Positions 25,383 to 34,394 of a stretch of 64,000 bases of DNA are shown piece by piece (the stretch's first letter is position 1; the number at the start of each line of letters is the position of its first letter). Below the pieces are notes generated by a model. The model did not search any database and was not told where the DNA came from. It saw only the letters and a list, made by a program, of their open reading frames with translations. Source of the DNA: CBDCWT01 sp965223305 (lineage in GTDB: Bacteria; Planctomycetota; Planctomycetia; Pirellulales; Pirellulaceae); NCBI GenBank assembly GCA_965223305.1, contig CBDCWT010000013.1, positions 186,001-250,000 on the forward strand, in the 5' to 3' direction. A program made the position numbers and the translations under genes.

Positions 25383-26861
25383 TCAGACGTTCGTTCCCTG
25401 AGCGAGAATCTCTTTCACGACTCTCGGCAGTTCAACGCCCGTCAGCCGTTCTTCCAGGCCACTGCGGGTGAAGAAGAGTTTCTGGTGATGCAAACCCAGG
25501 AGGTGCAAGATCGTGGCGTGGAAGTCGTGAACACTAACCGGATCCTCCACAGCGTGGTGGCCGAAGTCGTCCGTCACTCCGTAAGTCGTGCCACCTTTTA
25601 TTCCACCTCCGGCCATCCATGAGGTGAACGCTTGCATGTTGTGATCGCGTCCGGAGTAACCGGCAGCGGACTTTTGAGTCGTGGGAGTTCTCCCCAAACT
25701 CGCCGCCCCAAACGACCAATGTGGAATCGAGCAGGCCGCGTTGAGCGAGGTCGCGCAGCAACCCAGCCACCGGTTTGTCCGTCCGTAGGCACGCTGCACG
25801 GTGATTTGCTGCAAGATCAGCGTGGCTGTCCCACGGCTGTTCCTCGAGGAAAATCTGCACAAATCGGACGCCCCGCTCGACCAGTCGGCGCGCCAGCAAA
25901 CATCGACGCCCGAAGGAGTCGGTCCTCTTCTCGCCGATGCCATACATCGAGTAGGTGTGTTGCTTCTCGCGCGACAGATCAAGTGCTTCGCCAGCTGTGA
26001 ACTGCATCCGCGCGGCCAAGCTGTATGACTCGATGCGAGCTTCGAGTTCTGGATAGTACTTGCGGTCGTGGCGGTGAATCTCATCGAGCCGGTTCAGGAG
26101 ATGCCGGGCTGCGGCGGTCACCGCCGAATGCTGCTGGTACTGCGGTTCAAGGTTCAGGATCGGCGAGCCGGTCGGACGCAACCGAGTGCCTTGATACAGC
26201 GGAGGTAGGAAACCGGACGTCCAGTTGCGTGTTCCGTTCTTCGGTGGCCCCAAAGGATCACTCAACACGACATACGCAGGCAGGTTCTGGTTCTCGGTTC
26301 CCAAGCCGAACACCGTCCACGCTCCAAATGTCGGATAGCCCATGAACAGGCGACCGCTGTGGATCTTGTAAAGCGCGTTGTCGTGATTGGGATGATCAGT
26401 CCACATCGAATTAATCAGGCAAATCTGATCGGCCAATTGCGCGGTGTGAGGGAGCACGTCGGCCATCCACATACCCGATTCCCCGTGCCGGGCAAACTTG
26501 TACTGCCCACCCATCATTACGCCGATCTTGTCGGTTCCTGAATTTCCGATTTCCTCTACATTGCCGGCGTAGGGTTTGCCGTCCAATCGGTTGAGCACCG
26601 GCTTGGGATCGAAGAGGTCCATCTGACTCGGGCCACCATTCATGAATAGGTGGATCACCGATGTTGCTGTTGCGCGATGGTGAGTCGGTTTGGGCTTGAG
26701 ATCAAAGGCAGGACGGTACGTCGGTTTCAGAGGCGAGTGCCGCGGTGCCGCCGAAAAAGTCCTGACAGAACAAATGAGCCAGAGCCGCGCCGAACAGCCC
26801 CCTCGCTCGTGCGGGCAAAGAAATCGCGGCGGGTCGTCTGCGGTGAGTAGTGCTTCATCAT
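25383..26861 (-). pseudogene. DUF1501 (sulfatase-fold) protein with at least three frameshifts
   Basis: Read across three frames this is a normal DUF1501 protein. ATG 26861 begins MMKHYSPQTTRRDFFARTSE (Tat-like), then the frame must change at the C-run 26798-26802 (one C too many) to continue GLFGAALAHLFCQDFFGG. It changes again around 26715-26735 to reach YRPAFDLKPKP and VIHLFMNGGPSQMDLFDPKP. A third change at the C-run 25692-25695 passes from VVWGGEFG to RTPTTQKSAAGYSGRDHNMQ. DUF1501 proteins pair with DUF1549/DUF1553 cytochrome proteins, and the neighbour upstream is exactly that, equally damaged. Either the locus is a pseudogene or this stretch has base-call errors. Confidence 0.9.
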
Positions 26862-26910
26862 TTCGTCCGCCAATTGAACCCGGATGTTGCTTGGCTTTGT
26901 TCTAAAACCT

Positions 26911-27180
26911 GACCACCCCTCACCCTAACCCTCTCCCGCAAGGAGGCCGTGCGCTTTTACGCTTCATACAATCCACCAAACTCTGGCGAGTTCGGCTACG
27001 CTCCAAATCAGCCGCTGGGCGTTAGCCCACGGTTCTCCAGCGAAACCGACGCGTGGCGTCCGGCGAGTGCGCCCCCCTCTCCGGCCCTTCGGGCCGACTC
27101 TCCCCGGAGGGGAGAGTGACGAAAGACGAAATCACGCACTAAGACTACAAGCTGCACGACCTCCGCAAGCGGGAGAGGGC
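26911..27180. repeat. Interrupted CCCTCTCCC palindromic repeat
   Basis: CCCTCACCCTAACCCTCTCCCGCA (26917-26940) and CGCAAGCGGGAGAGGG (27164-27179) look like the two halves of one common intergenic palindrome, separated by about 225 bases. The insert holds a second hairpin (CCCTCTCCGGCCCTTCGGGC, then CGGAGGGGAGAG, 27075-27117). No gene is present between 26862 and 27240. Confidence 0.6.
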
Positions 27181-27240
27181 ATGTGGCGCCGCTGCGCTTC
27201 ATTATTGTCAAAACAAAGCCTGTTAGTTCTAAGACAAAGC

Positions 27241-30099
27241 CTAGTCCACATAAAGGAAGGCTGCCGAGTTAAGGACGGTGTGGCAATAGGTCTCCAAAGC
27301 CGCCTGTGGGTCTGATTGCTGGACGGCTTGCAGTTCCTCGAGGGTCTCAATCCCGAGTCGGCGTTCCATATCCGTCGGTAAGCGACTCAGCGCGAGCTGA
27401 TAGACAATTTCAACGCGGGCGTCGGGATCATCAGCTTGATGGCCTAGTACGTCGGCCACTCGGGTGCAAACGCTGCCGCCAAGTCGCGGACATGCTGGCT
27501 GTTCATCAACATCAGTGATTGCGGTGCAACTGTCGAGACGTTGCGAGCCAGACAGTTGGGCCCCATCTCCGGATAATCGAATGTCTCCATCATCGTTGGG
27601 ATTTCGGTCCGGCGGTACTGAAGATAGATGCTGCGGCGCCACCGTGCGTCAGGTGTCGGGATCGCGCTTACCAGGCCGTCCTGGTTCACCGAAACAGGAT
27701 CGGGAGGCCCGCCGGGTGTCTCGTCGAGTTTCCCGCTCACAAACAACAGCGAATCGCGCAAAGCCTCGGCATCCATGCGCCGAAGCGCCACACGGGATAG
27801 AAGTCGATTCTGGGGATCGAGGCGGTGCCGCCGGTCGCTGATGCGGCTCGTTTGTCGATAAGTACGCGAGCCCATGATCAGGCGATGAAGCTGTTTTGAT
27901 ACTCCAGCCTCGCTCGGCAAACGTCACGGCCAGCCAGTCCAGCAACTCGGGGTGCGACGGGCGGTCCCCCTGGGTGCCAAAGTTCTCCAGGGATTTGACG
28001 ATTCCAGTTCCAAAGTGGTGGTACCAGATCCGGTTCACGATGACACGTGCTGTGAGTGGATGATCGGGTTGCACGAGCCATTTGGCGAGCGCGAGGCGGC
28101 GCCCGGTCTTGGGTGTGCCGTCCTGGGAAAGGAGGCCGGACTTCAAAGGGTGTGTGACCGCCGTCAGGACCGAAGGTACGCCGGGTCCCACGAGCCGCCC
28201 CGGTTTGTCATGCTCCCCGCGCCGCAGAATGTACGTCGGGGACGGCTCTCCTCGGTCCCACAAGGCCCGAATTAACAATGGCGGTTCCAACTGGCGTGTG
28301 ACCTCTAGGATTGAGCGCTCTAGATCCTGGACAGTACGACGAGCTTCAATCATCGCATCCGGCTGCTGCTCATCGGGCAAGATCTGCACTCGTTGCAGCA
28401 TTTCAACCAGAACTCGCTGTGGCTGCGTACGGTTGTTGTCAGCGAATCGCAGTGCTCGCAGTGTTTCCTCGCGGTCGGCTTCCGACTGGCTGGGATAATG
28501 CTGCCGTAGCAATTCGACATCTAGCGCAGTGACGGCCGCCTTTAATTCCGACTCGAGTTGCTTGATTTCAGTCCTTAGTCGCGGATTGATCTCGGATGGC
28601 CCGCTTCGCTGCTCCGCGACCGCGACACTCAACGTGCGGTTCTTAAATGTGAGCCAGTCATGTTCGTCGAGAGCGCCCTGGAAGATGGCTTTGAGACGGT
28701 AGTAGTCGCGCTGCGGAATGGGATCGTACTTGTGCGAGTGGCAGCGGGCGCAACCGAGTGTTAGGCCCAATAAGCCTTCGCCAACGACGGTGATTGCATC
28801 ACTGATCACGCCGAGACGCTCTGGAACAAAGTTCATCGTGCGTGATCCGGTCTGGTCAATCCCCATCCGCAGAAAGCCAGTTGCAATCAGATTCTCAACC
28901 ATCTCTTCGGTGACGGATGATGCGGCTTCATAATCGAGCAACTCGTCACCGGCATTTGCTCGATGAGAAAACGGTCGTATGGCTTGTCGTTGTTGAAGGC
29001 GCGAATCACGTAGTCACGGTATTTCCAGGCCACCTGACGCACGGGATCGGCTGAAACGCCTCCTTCCGAGTCGGCGTAGCCTGCTAGGTCAAGCCAGTAC
29101 CGTCCCCAGCGTTCTCCGTAGTGCGGCGAGTCGAGCAGATGGTCGATCATATTGCGATACCAGTTCGGATCCTGATCGCTGTGCCATCGCTTCCAGTCAG
29201 TTAGGCTTGGCGGCATTCCAACCAGATCGAGATAAACGCGCCGGATTAGCGTGTCGCGGTCGGCTTCCGGCGCGAACTCGAGGCCGACCTCCTTGAGACG
29301 CCGGAGGATGAAGTCGTCGATCGAATTGGCATCGAAACGCGCCTTCGGGGGCTGGAACGCCCAGTGCTTGCGGTCTTCGTCGCTAACTAGTGGATCGTGT
29401 TCCATGCCGGCGACATCCGGCGTGATGTCGAGTTCTGGTGCTCCTGCCGCTATCCACTCGCGCAACCGTTCGACCTCGCTCGCCGGCGGCCGTCTGACGA
29501 AGAATTTCAACAGCAGGTCGCGAGGTGGGCAAGCATGGCTTTCGATGCGGTTCATCAAGCGGCTGGCGGAAGGGTCTCCGGGCACCAGGGGCGGGACCGC
29601 TGCTGCCACCGATCAGCATCGCCTCCTTCGTTCGAAGGTCGAGTTCTCCCTCCCGCAGACGTGCTCCGTGGCACGTGGTGCACCTCAGCAGGAATATGGG
29701 GAGTACATCATGCTGGGTAAGCTGGTGCTCCGTCGGTTCACCCTCTGTTGCGTGTGCACCGGTCGTAATCCAAAGCCGTATCAGTTCCTTTTGCTTGACG
29801 CTCAACGGTGGCTCATTTTCCGGTGGCATGCCGCCACTTTCCACCATGATCCACAACAAACTCTCATCGAGCGACTTGGCGACAAGCGATTCACCCGATT
29901 CGCCACCGCGGCGCAGCGCGCCCATCGACGAAAGATCAAGTCCTCCCTTGTGAACTGTTTGGCTGTGGCACTTATCACACCTGACGGCAAGAATCGGCTG
30001 GACATCCGCCTCGAAGACAGGCGCCCGCTCTGGTTCGCCTGCGTCAGCGGATGACAAGACGAACACTGCGACCGTCAGCACTGCGAGCCGGTCAGCCAT
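27241..30099 (-). pseudogene. PSCyt1-PSCyt1-DUF1549-DUF1553 cytochrome protein with four frameshifts
   Basis: Reading frames joined by four single-base shifts give one planctomycete protein of about 950 residues. It comprises a signal peptide from ATG 30099 (MADRLAVLTVAVFVLSSADA), two CxxCH motifs (CDKCH, CTTCH) in PSCyt1 domains, DUF1549 (SIDDFILRRLKEVGLEFAPE ... GERWGRYWLDLAGYADSEGG, CARCHSHKYDPIPQRDYYRL) and DUF1553 (PLTARVIVNRIWYHHFGTGI ... ARNVSTVAPQSLMLMNSQHV). Breaks lie at the G-run 29588-29591, near 28949-28953, at the T-run 27894-27897, and near 27462-27468. Shifts are both +1 and -1. It ends 380 bases upstream of the damaged DUF1501 gene, the usual operon partner. Confidence 0.9.
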
Positions 30100-30524
30100 G
30101 GCAGTTCTCGACTGGGATGGGACGATTCTCAACTGCAGAGGGACCACCATTAGTCAAAGGTATGACGTTGGGGAGCTGGTTTTAGCCACACAGAACGCAG
30201 GGTACCATGTTGCTCGGGATCAACAAAGGTTTTCTCCAATTGCAGGGGTCTCACTTCACCATTTCGGCTACAATCGACGCCGTGTCGCGCGAACCACACC
30301 GTTGACGCGAACACTGTTCAGCGGCCGCACGTTTGAATGAGCACTGGTTCAAACCTCGCTCCACTGACTTGGGCTATTGGCCGTATCATGGCACGGTGAT
30401 GGGACCTCGGAACTATGAGATCAGCTCGCTAACTTTGAATGCTGAGAATGACTGAACAGGTCGTCATCTACGCCACGCCACGGCGTCGACCTAGGAAACA
30501 AACGGATGGCGGGACCATAGACTA
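30100..30524. other. Divergent promoter region, no gene seen
   Basis: 425 bases between the damaged cytochrome gene and the DUF4159 gene. A short open frame (30098-30340) shows no family features. Promoters for both genes should be here but no clear elements were identified. Confidence 0.4.
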
Positions 30525-31349
30525 GTGCGAATCACGACAGCGCTCATAGTGGTCTTACTCATTTCGACGTTGTGCCTAGCTCAATGGCCGCGTCGACGTG
30601 GGCGTCGCCAAGTGGAGCGCAACGAATACCCGATATGGGAGATTGATCGAGAATTCGCGCACGATGCTTTTACATTTGTGCGTATTCAGTACGATTCGTC
30701 AGGCTATCGGGGCTACGGTTGGGGACGAGGAGGGAGTCGCTGGGGAAACGACTATCCGGACAGCGACTGGAACTTCTCTTACCGCTTACAGGAGCTGACT
30801 TCTCTCGAAGTTGACCCGAACGGCAAGGTCCTGCGGCTGTCAAACCCGGAAATACTCGACTATCCGTTCCTCTACATGAATGGGGTAGGTGGAATCCAGC
30901 TGAGTGATACAGAAGTCGCCGGCTTGCGCCGTTATCTGCTGAACGGAGGGTTCCTGATGGTCGATGACTTTTGGGGTGATCTCGAGTTGAACAATGTCCT
31001 CGAACAATTCGGGCAAGTGCTACCTGATCAGGCACCGGAGGAACTCCCCATAACCCACGAGATCTTTCGACTCGTCTACGAGTTGGAAGAGAAGCCACAA
31101 GTTCCTAGTATCCGGCATTGGCGCGCGGGGCGCACATTCGAGGATCATGGCCCCGGGAGTGAAGTTGGCCCAAACTTTCTTGGACTCCATGACGAGAATG
31201 GCCGGCTAGTTGTGCTGCTGTGTCACAATAACGATATTGGCGACGGCTGGGAGCGCGAGGGCGAAGATCCCGAGTACTTTCTGCAATGCTCAGAGAAGCT
31301 GTCTTATCCCATCGGAGTCAACGTTGTCATCTACGCGATGACACACTAG
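30525..31349 (+). CDS. Secreted DUF4159 protein
   Basis: 274 residues from GTG 30525 with a signal peptide (MRITTALIVVLLISTLCLA). The DUF4159 domain covers most of the rest (FTFVRIQYDSSGYRGYGWGR, YPFLYMNGVGGIQLSDTEVA, LRRYLLNGGFLMVDDFWGD). DUF4159 has a class I glutamine-amidotransferase-like (ThuA-like) fold and is frequent in planctomycete MoxR/secreted-protein clusters; its role is unknown. The N-terminal Arg-rich and Gly/Tyr-rich loop (YRGYGWGRGGSRWGND) is notable. It stands alone here rather than in a MoxR operon. Confidence 0.85.
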   Translation: MRITTALIVVLLISTLCLAQWPRRRGRRQVERNEYPIWEIDREFAHDAFTFVRIQYDSSGYRGYGWGRGGSRWGNDYPDSDWNFSYRLQELTSLEVDPNGKVLRLSNPEILDYPFLYMNGVGGIQLSDTEVAGLRRYLLNGGFLMVDDFWGDLELNNVLEQFGQVLPDQAPEELPITHEIFRLVYELEEKPQVPSIRHWRAGRTFEDHGPGSEVGPNFLGLHDENGRLVVLLCHNNDIGDGWEREGEDPEYFLQCSEKLSYPIGVNVVIYAMTH

Positions 31350-31445
31350 TTGCAACGCTACTGCATTGCGTCGAGTTAGACTTATCAACGAGAACACCGG
31401 TGTTCCGGTAGAATACAAACTTCCACCAGTCGTAGAGGAATAACC

Positions 31446-32351
31446 ATGACCGACCAGCAATCTCTAAACGTTGAAACGCTCCCCATCCCCCAAGAAGCCT
31501 TTGATTGGTACGACGAATACGCTCATGGGCTGATCGATCGGCGTACGTTCTTGGACCGCCTATCCACGCTGTCGGCAGCTGGTTTTACGCTGGGCGTGCT
31601 TTTGCCAGCATTAACGCCGAACTACTCACTGGCCGAGCAGGTTTCGTTCAACGATCCAGACATAAAGGCTTCCTATTCAACGTTCGCCTCTCCGAAAGGC
31701 CACGGCGAGGGACGGGGTTATCTGGTCGTTCCCGCTAAGTCAGAAGGCAAAGGTCCTGCGGTTTTGGTGGTCCACGAAAATAGAGGCCTCAATCCGTACA
31801 TCAAGGACGTTGCCCGTCGACTGGCCAAGGCCGGCTTTGTCGCGTTTGCACCGGATGCTTTGCACCCGCTAGGGGGATATCCGGGGAACGACGACGAAGG
31901 CCGGGCAATGCAGCGATCGATGGACAGGGGAAAAATCGAGCAGGATTTCATTGCAGCGGGCGGCTTCTTGAAAGCGTTTGATCGAAGTAACGGCAAGTTG
32001 GGCGCCGTCGGCTTCTGTTTCGGTGGTTACGTCGTCAACATGCTGGCTGCGACGATGGGCGACCAATTGAATGCCGGCGTCCCATTTTACGGGACACCTG
32101 CGGCCAAGGAGATTCGTAGGAACATCGTTGCCCCGCTGCTGATTCATCTCGCTGAGCTCGACCGCCGGGTGAACAACACTTGGCCGGAATACGAAGCCGA
32201 TCTAGAGGCGAACAACGTTGAGTTCACCATGCATATGTATCCGCAGGCCAATCACGGTTTTCACAACGATTCCACGGGGCGGTACAACGAAGAAATGGCG
32301 GAGCTGGCCTGGAAACGGACGGTACAGTTCTTCAACAACCATCTGCAGTAG
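31446..32351 (+). CDS. Dienelactone hydrolase family protein (YghX-like)
   Basis: 301 residues, ATG 31446 with GAGGAAT 7-8 bases upstream. The N-terminal ~60 residues hold a membrane-targeting stretch (DRRTFLDRLSTLSAAGFTLG), as in other secreted YghX-type proteins. The hydrolase triad is visible: Cys191 in VGFCFGGYVVN, Asp239 in LAELDRRVNN, His270 in QANHGFHND. Such enzymes hydrolyse lactones or esters, and the Cys nucleophile is typical of dienelactone hydrolases. It probably acts outside the cytoplasm. Neighbours give no pathway; a dispersed R2 element follows 56 bases after the stop. Confidence 0.9.
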   Translation: MTDQQSLNVETLPIPQEAFDWYDEYAHGLIDRRTFLDRLSTLSAAGFTLGVLLPALTPNYSLAEQVSFNDPDIKASYSTFASPKGHGEGRGYLVVPAKSEGKGPAVLVVHENRGLNPYIKDVARRLAKAGFVAFAPDALHPLGGYPGNDDEGRAMQRSMDRGKIEQDFIAAGGFLKAFDRSNGKLGAVGFCFGGYVVNMLAATMGDQLNAGVPFYGTPAAKEIRRNIVAPLLIHLAELDRRVNNTWPEYEADLEANNVEFTMHMYPQANHGFHNDSTGRYNEEMAELAWKRTVQFFNNHLQ

Positions 32352-32406
32352 GGATGGCGGCATCGCAGCTGCACGCCTGGATCTCGATCGGCAGGTGCCT
32401 AACTGC

Positions 32407-32547
32407 CTGTTGAAAAACGCCGTCCTGGCGTTTTTCAACCTCACCAAGCTCAGAACGGAGCTCTTCGCGGCTCGCAAATCAACGACTTACGTCGCTGATT
32501 TGGCATCACATCCCTGTGATGCGGCGGCCCGCTGAGAAAATCAACAG
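32407..32547. repeat. MITE-like element, family R2, copy 2 (inverted)
   Basis: A 141-bp inverted copy of the unit at 4869-5011, with ends CTGTTGAAAAACGCC and ATCAACAG. The same three palindromes are present (TTGAAAAACGCCGTCCTGGC..., AAATCAACGACTTACGTCGC..., GCATCACATCCCTGTGATGC). No clear target duplication is visible. The strong stem next to the hydrolase gene may also terminate its transcript. Confidence 0.8.
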
Positions 32548-32677
32548 TGCTCCCCATGCGAGCAGCGGCCCGTCACATTGACGCGAAACTTGACGAGGTG
32601 CTCAGAGAGTAGTTCTGCCTTACGGCGCAGCAAACCGCGTGAAGCAACCATGACCCCAGTACTGGGGCCACCAGGAC

Positions 32678-34012
32678 CTAAATCCACTCCCGAATGGGGT
32701 TGCCTTCGATCAGCCGCACCGGGCGGCCATCGGGACTATCAGCGATCAAGTCGTGCGGAATGCCGAGCTTGGTGTAGACGGTAGTCGCAAGGTCCGCCGA
32801 GTGGTGTTCATTTTCTGTCACGGCGCCGCCCTCGGCGTCAGTCGCGCCCAGCACGTGTCCACCCGGCACACCGGCCCCCGCCATGATCGCAAAGCCCGCC
32901 GACGCCCAGTGGTCGCGTCCGCTCGCCGAGTTGACCTTCGGCGTGCGCCCGAAATCGGTCAACCAGCACACAAGCGTCGAGTCGAGCAAGCCACGATCTT
33001 CCAAGTCCACGAGCAACTGTGGAAAGGCCTGATCGACCGGCGGAAGGCGACGGTCTCTGAGCGATGTGAAGTTATTCTGATGGGTGTCCCAGCCACCATC
33101 GGTCACGGTGACGAAGCGCACGCCGGATTCCACCAGGCGGCGGGCCAGCAAGCAGCTTTGTCCAAAGCGATGACGGCCGTACGCTTGGCGAAGCGAATCG
33201 GCTTCCTGCTCGATCGCGAACGCTTCCTTGGTTTCCGGAGCGGTGATCATATCGAGTGCGGCTTTGTAGTGTTCGTCCAGCGCCTGATAGGCCTGTGGTT
33301 GCACTTCGATTTCGTGCTGCAGCTGGTCGACTCGCCCCAACATCGTGCGGCGGCGGTTGACTCGGTCCATCGAAATGCCTCGGGGAGGCGTGATGTCCCG
33401 CACCGTGAACTTCTTGGCATTCGGATCCGACAATATCTCGAACGGGTTATGTTCGAGCCCTAGGATTCCTGACGTACCACCGCCAAAACGCCGATCGATT
33501 TGGCTGCCCAGTTGCACGAAAGGCGGCATCGCGTTCTTGAAACCCTTATTGAAGCTCATCACGGAACCGTAGCAGGGATACCCTACCGCCGGATTAAACT
33601 TGCGGCCCGACATGACCCATTGATCGGCCATACCGTGACTGCCGTTCTGCGGATTCCAACCGCGCAGCAACGCGAATCGCTTCTGATGTCGTGCCATGTT
33701 CGGCACGATATCCGTGAACTGCACACCCGGCGTCGCCGTGTCGATCACGTTGAATTCACCCCGCACGCTCACAGGCGCCGTGGGCTTCGGATCGAACGTG
33801 TCGTGATGGCTAGTGCCCCCACGAGTCCAGATCAGAATACAATTTATCTCTCGCCGCGGTACCGCTTCCGAACTGGCGCAAAGTCGGCGGCGCAGCACCA
33901 TCGGCAACGTTACGCCCAGGCCCGCCAAGCCACCCACCTGTAGGAAGCTCCGTCGTGATATCCCTTCGCAAGTACGCAACGGACGCGTAACAAGATTGAG
34001 CATTGGCAACAC
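32678..34012 (-). CDS. DUF1501 protein, Tat-exported (intact)
   Basis: 444 residues. Near the N-terminus is a Tat-type signal (CEGISRRSFLQVGGLAGLG). The rest is a DUF1501 domain with the sulfatase-like metal fold: WTRGGTSHHDTFDPKP, the VTDGGWDTHQNN motif, LTDFGRTPKVNSASGRDHW. These proteins are exported and found beside DUF1549/1553 cytochromes. Here the partner lies divergently at 34395, an unusual order, since DUF1501 commonly follows in the same direction. Compared with the damaged copy at 25383-26861 it is fully open. ATG 34003 is an alternative start. Confidence 0.92.
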   Translation of the reverse strand: MLPMLNLVTRPLRTCEGISRRSFLQVGGLAGLGVTLPMVLRRRLCASSEAVPRREINCILIWTRGGTSHHDTFDPKPTAPVSVRGEFNVIDTATPGVQFTDIVPNMARHQKRFALLRGWNPQNGSHGMADQWVMSGRKFNPAVGYPCYGSVMSFNKGFKNAMPPFVQLGSQIDRRFGGGTSGILGLEHNPFEILSDPNAKKFTVRDITPPRGISMDRVNRRRTMLGRVDQLQHEIEVQPQAYQALDEHYKAALDMITAPETKEAFAIEQEADSLRQAYGRHRFGQSCLLARRLVESGVRFVTVTDGGWDTHQNNFTSLRDRRLPPVDQAFPQLLVDLEDRGLLDSTLVCWLTDFGRTPKVNSASGRDHWASAGFAIMAGAGVPGGHVLGATDAEGGAVTENEHHSADLATTVYTKLGIPHDLIADSPDGRPVRLIEGNPIREWI

Positions 34013-34394
34013 TCCAGGTGACGACAGGCAGGTCGCCGTGGCCAGATCGTTTCGCGGGAGAGTTTCTAAGTGGCGTGAACAACGTAGTTTGCGACTTTGT
34101 CATGATATAGCAAGCGACGTGGACAAATCAACGTGACTCATGCGTGTCGTGAACCACGTTTCACGGGACAACAGGTCCGTCCTATGGAATCCTATGGAAG
34201 AAGTTCGGTGTTTCGGGCATATTGCGGGCATAATGCGAGGCAACGAGCGCTTGACGAAACGCAGTTCTACGCACTCGATCACCTGCCAAATAGAACCCCA
34301 CCAACGGTAACTTAGTTAACCGATTGCCGACGCAACTATCGCCCGCTGGAGATGGTCTTTGCGTCCCGCGGCCAAGGTTTGTCGGAGGTAACTG
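34013..34394. other. Divergent promoter region between DUF1501 and the cytochrome cluster
   Basis: 382 bases between two oppositely transcribed exported-protein genes, so it must contain both promoters. A region rich in A/T (ATGATATAGC near 34102) might hold one of them, but no clear -35/-10 pair or dyad was found. It contains no gene. Confidence 0.4.
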
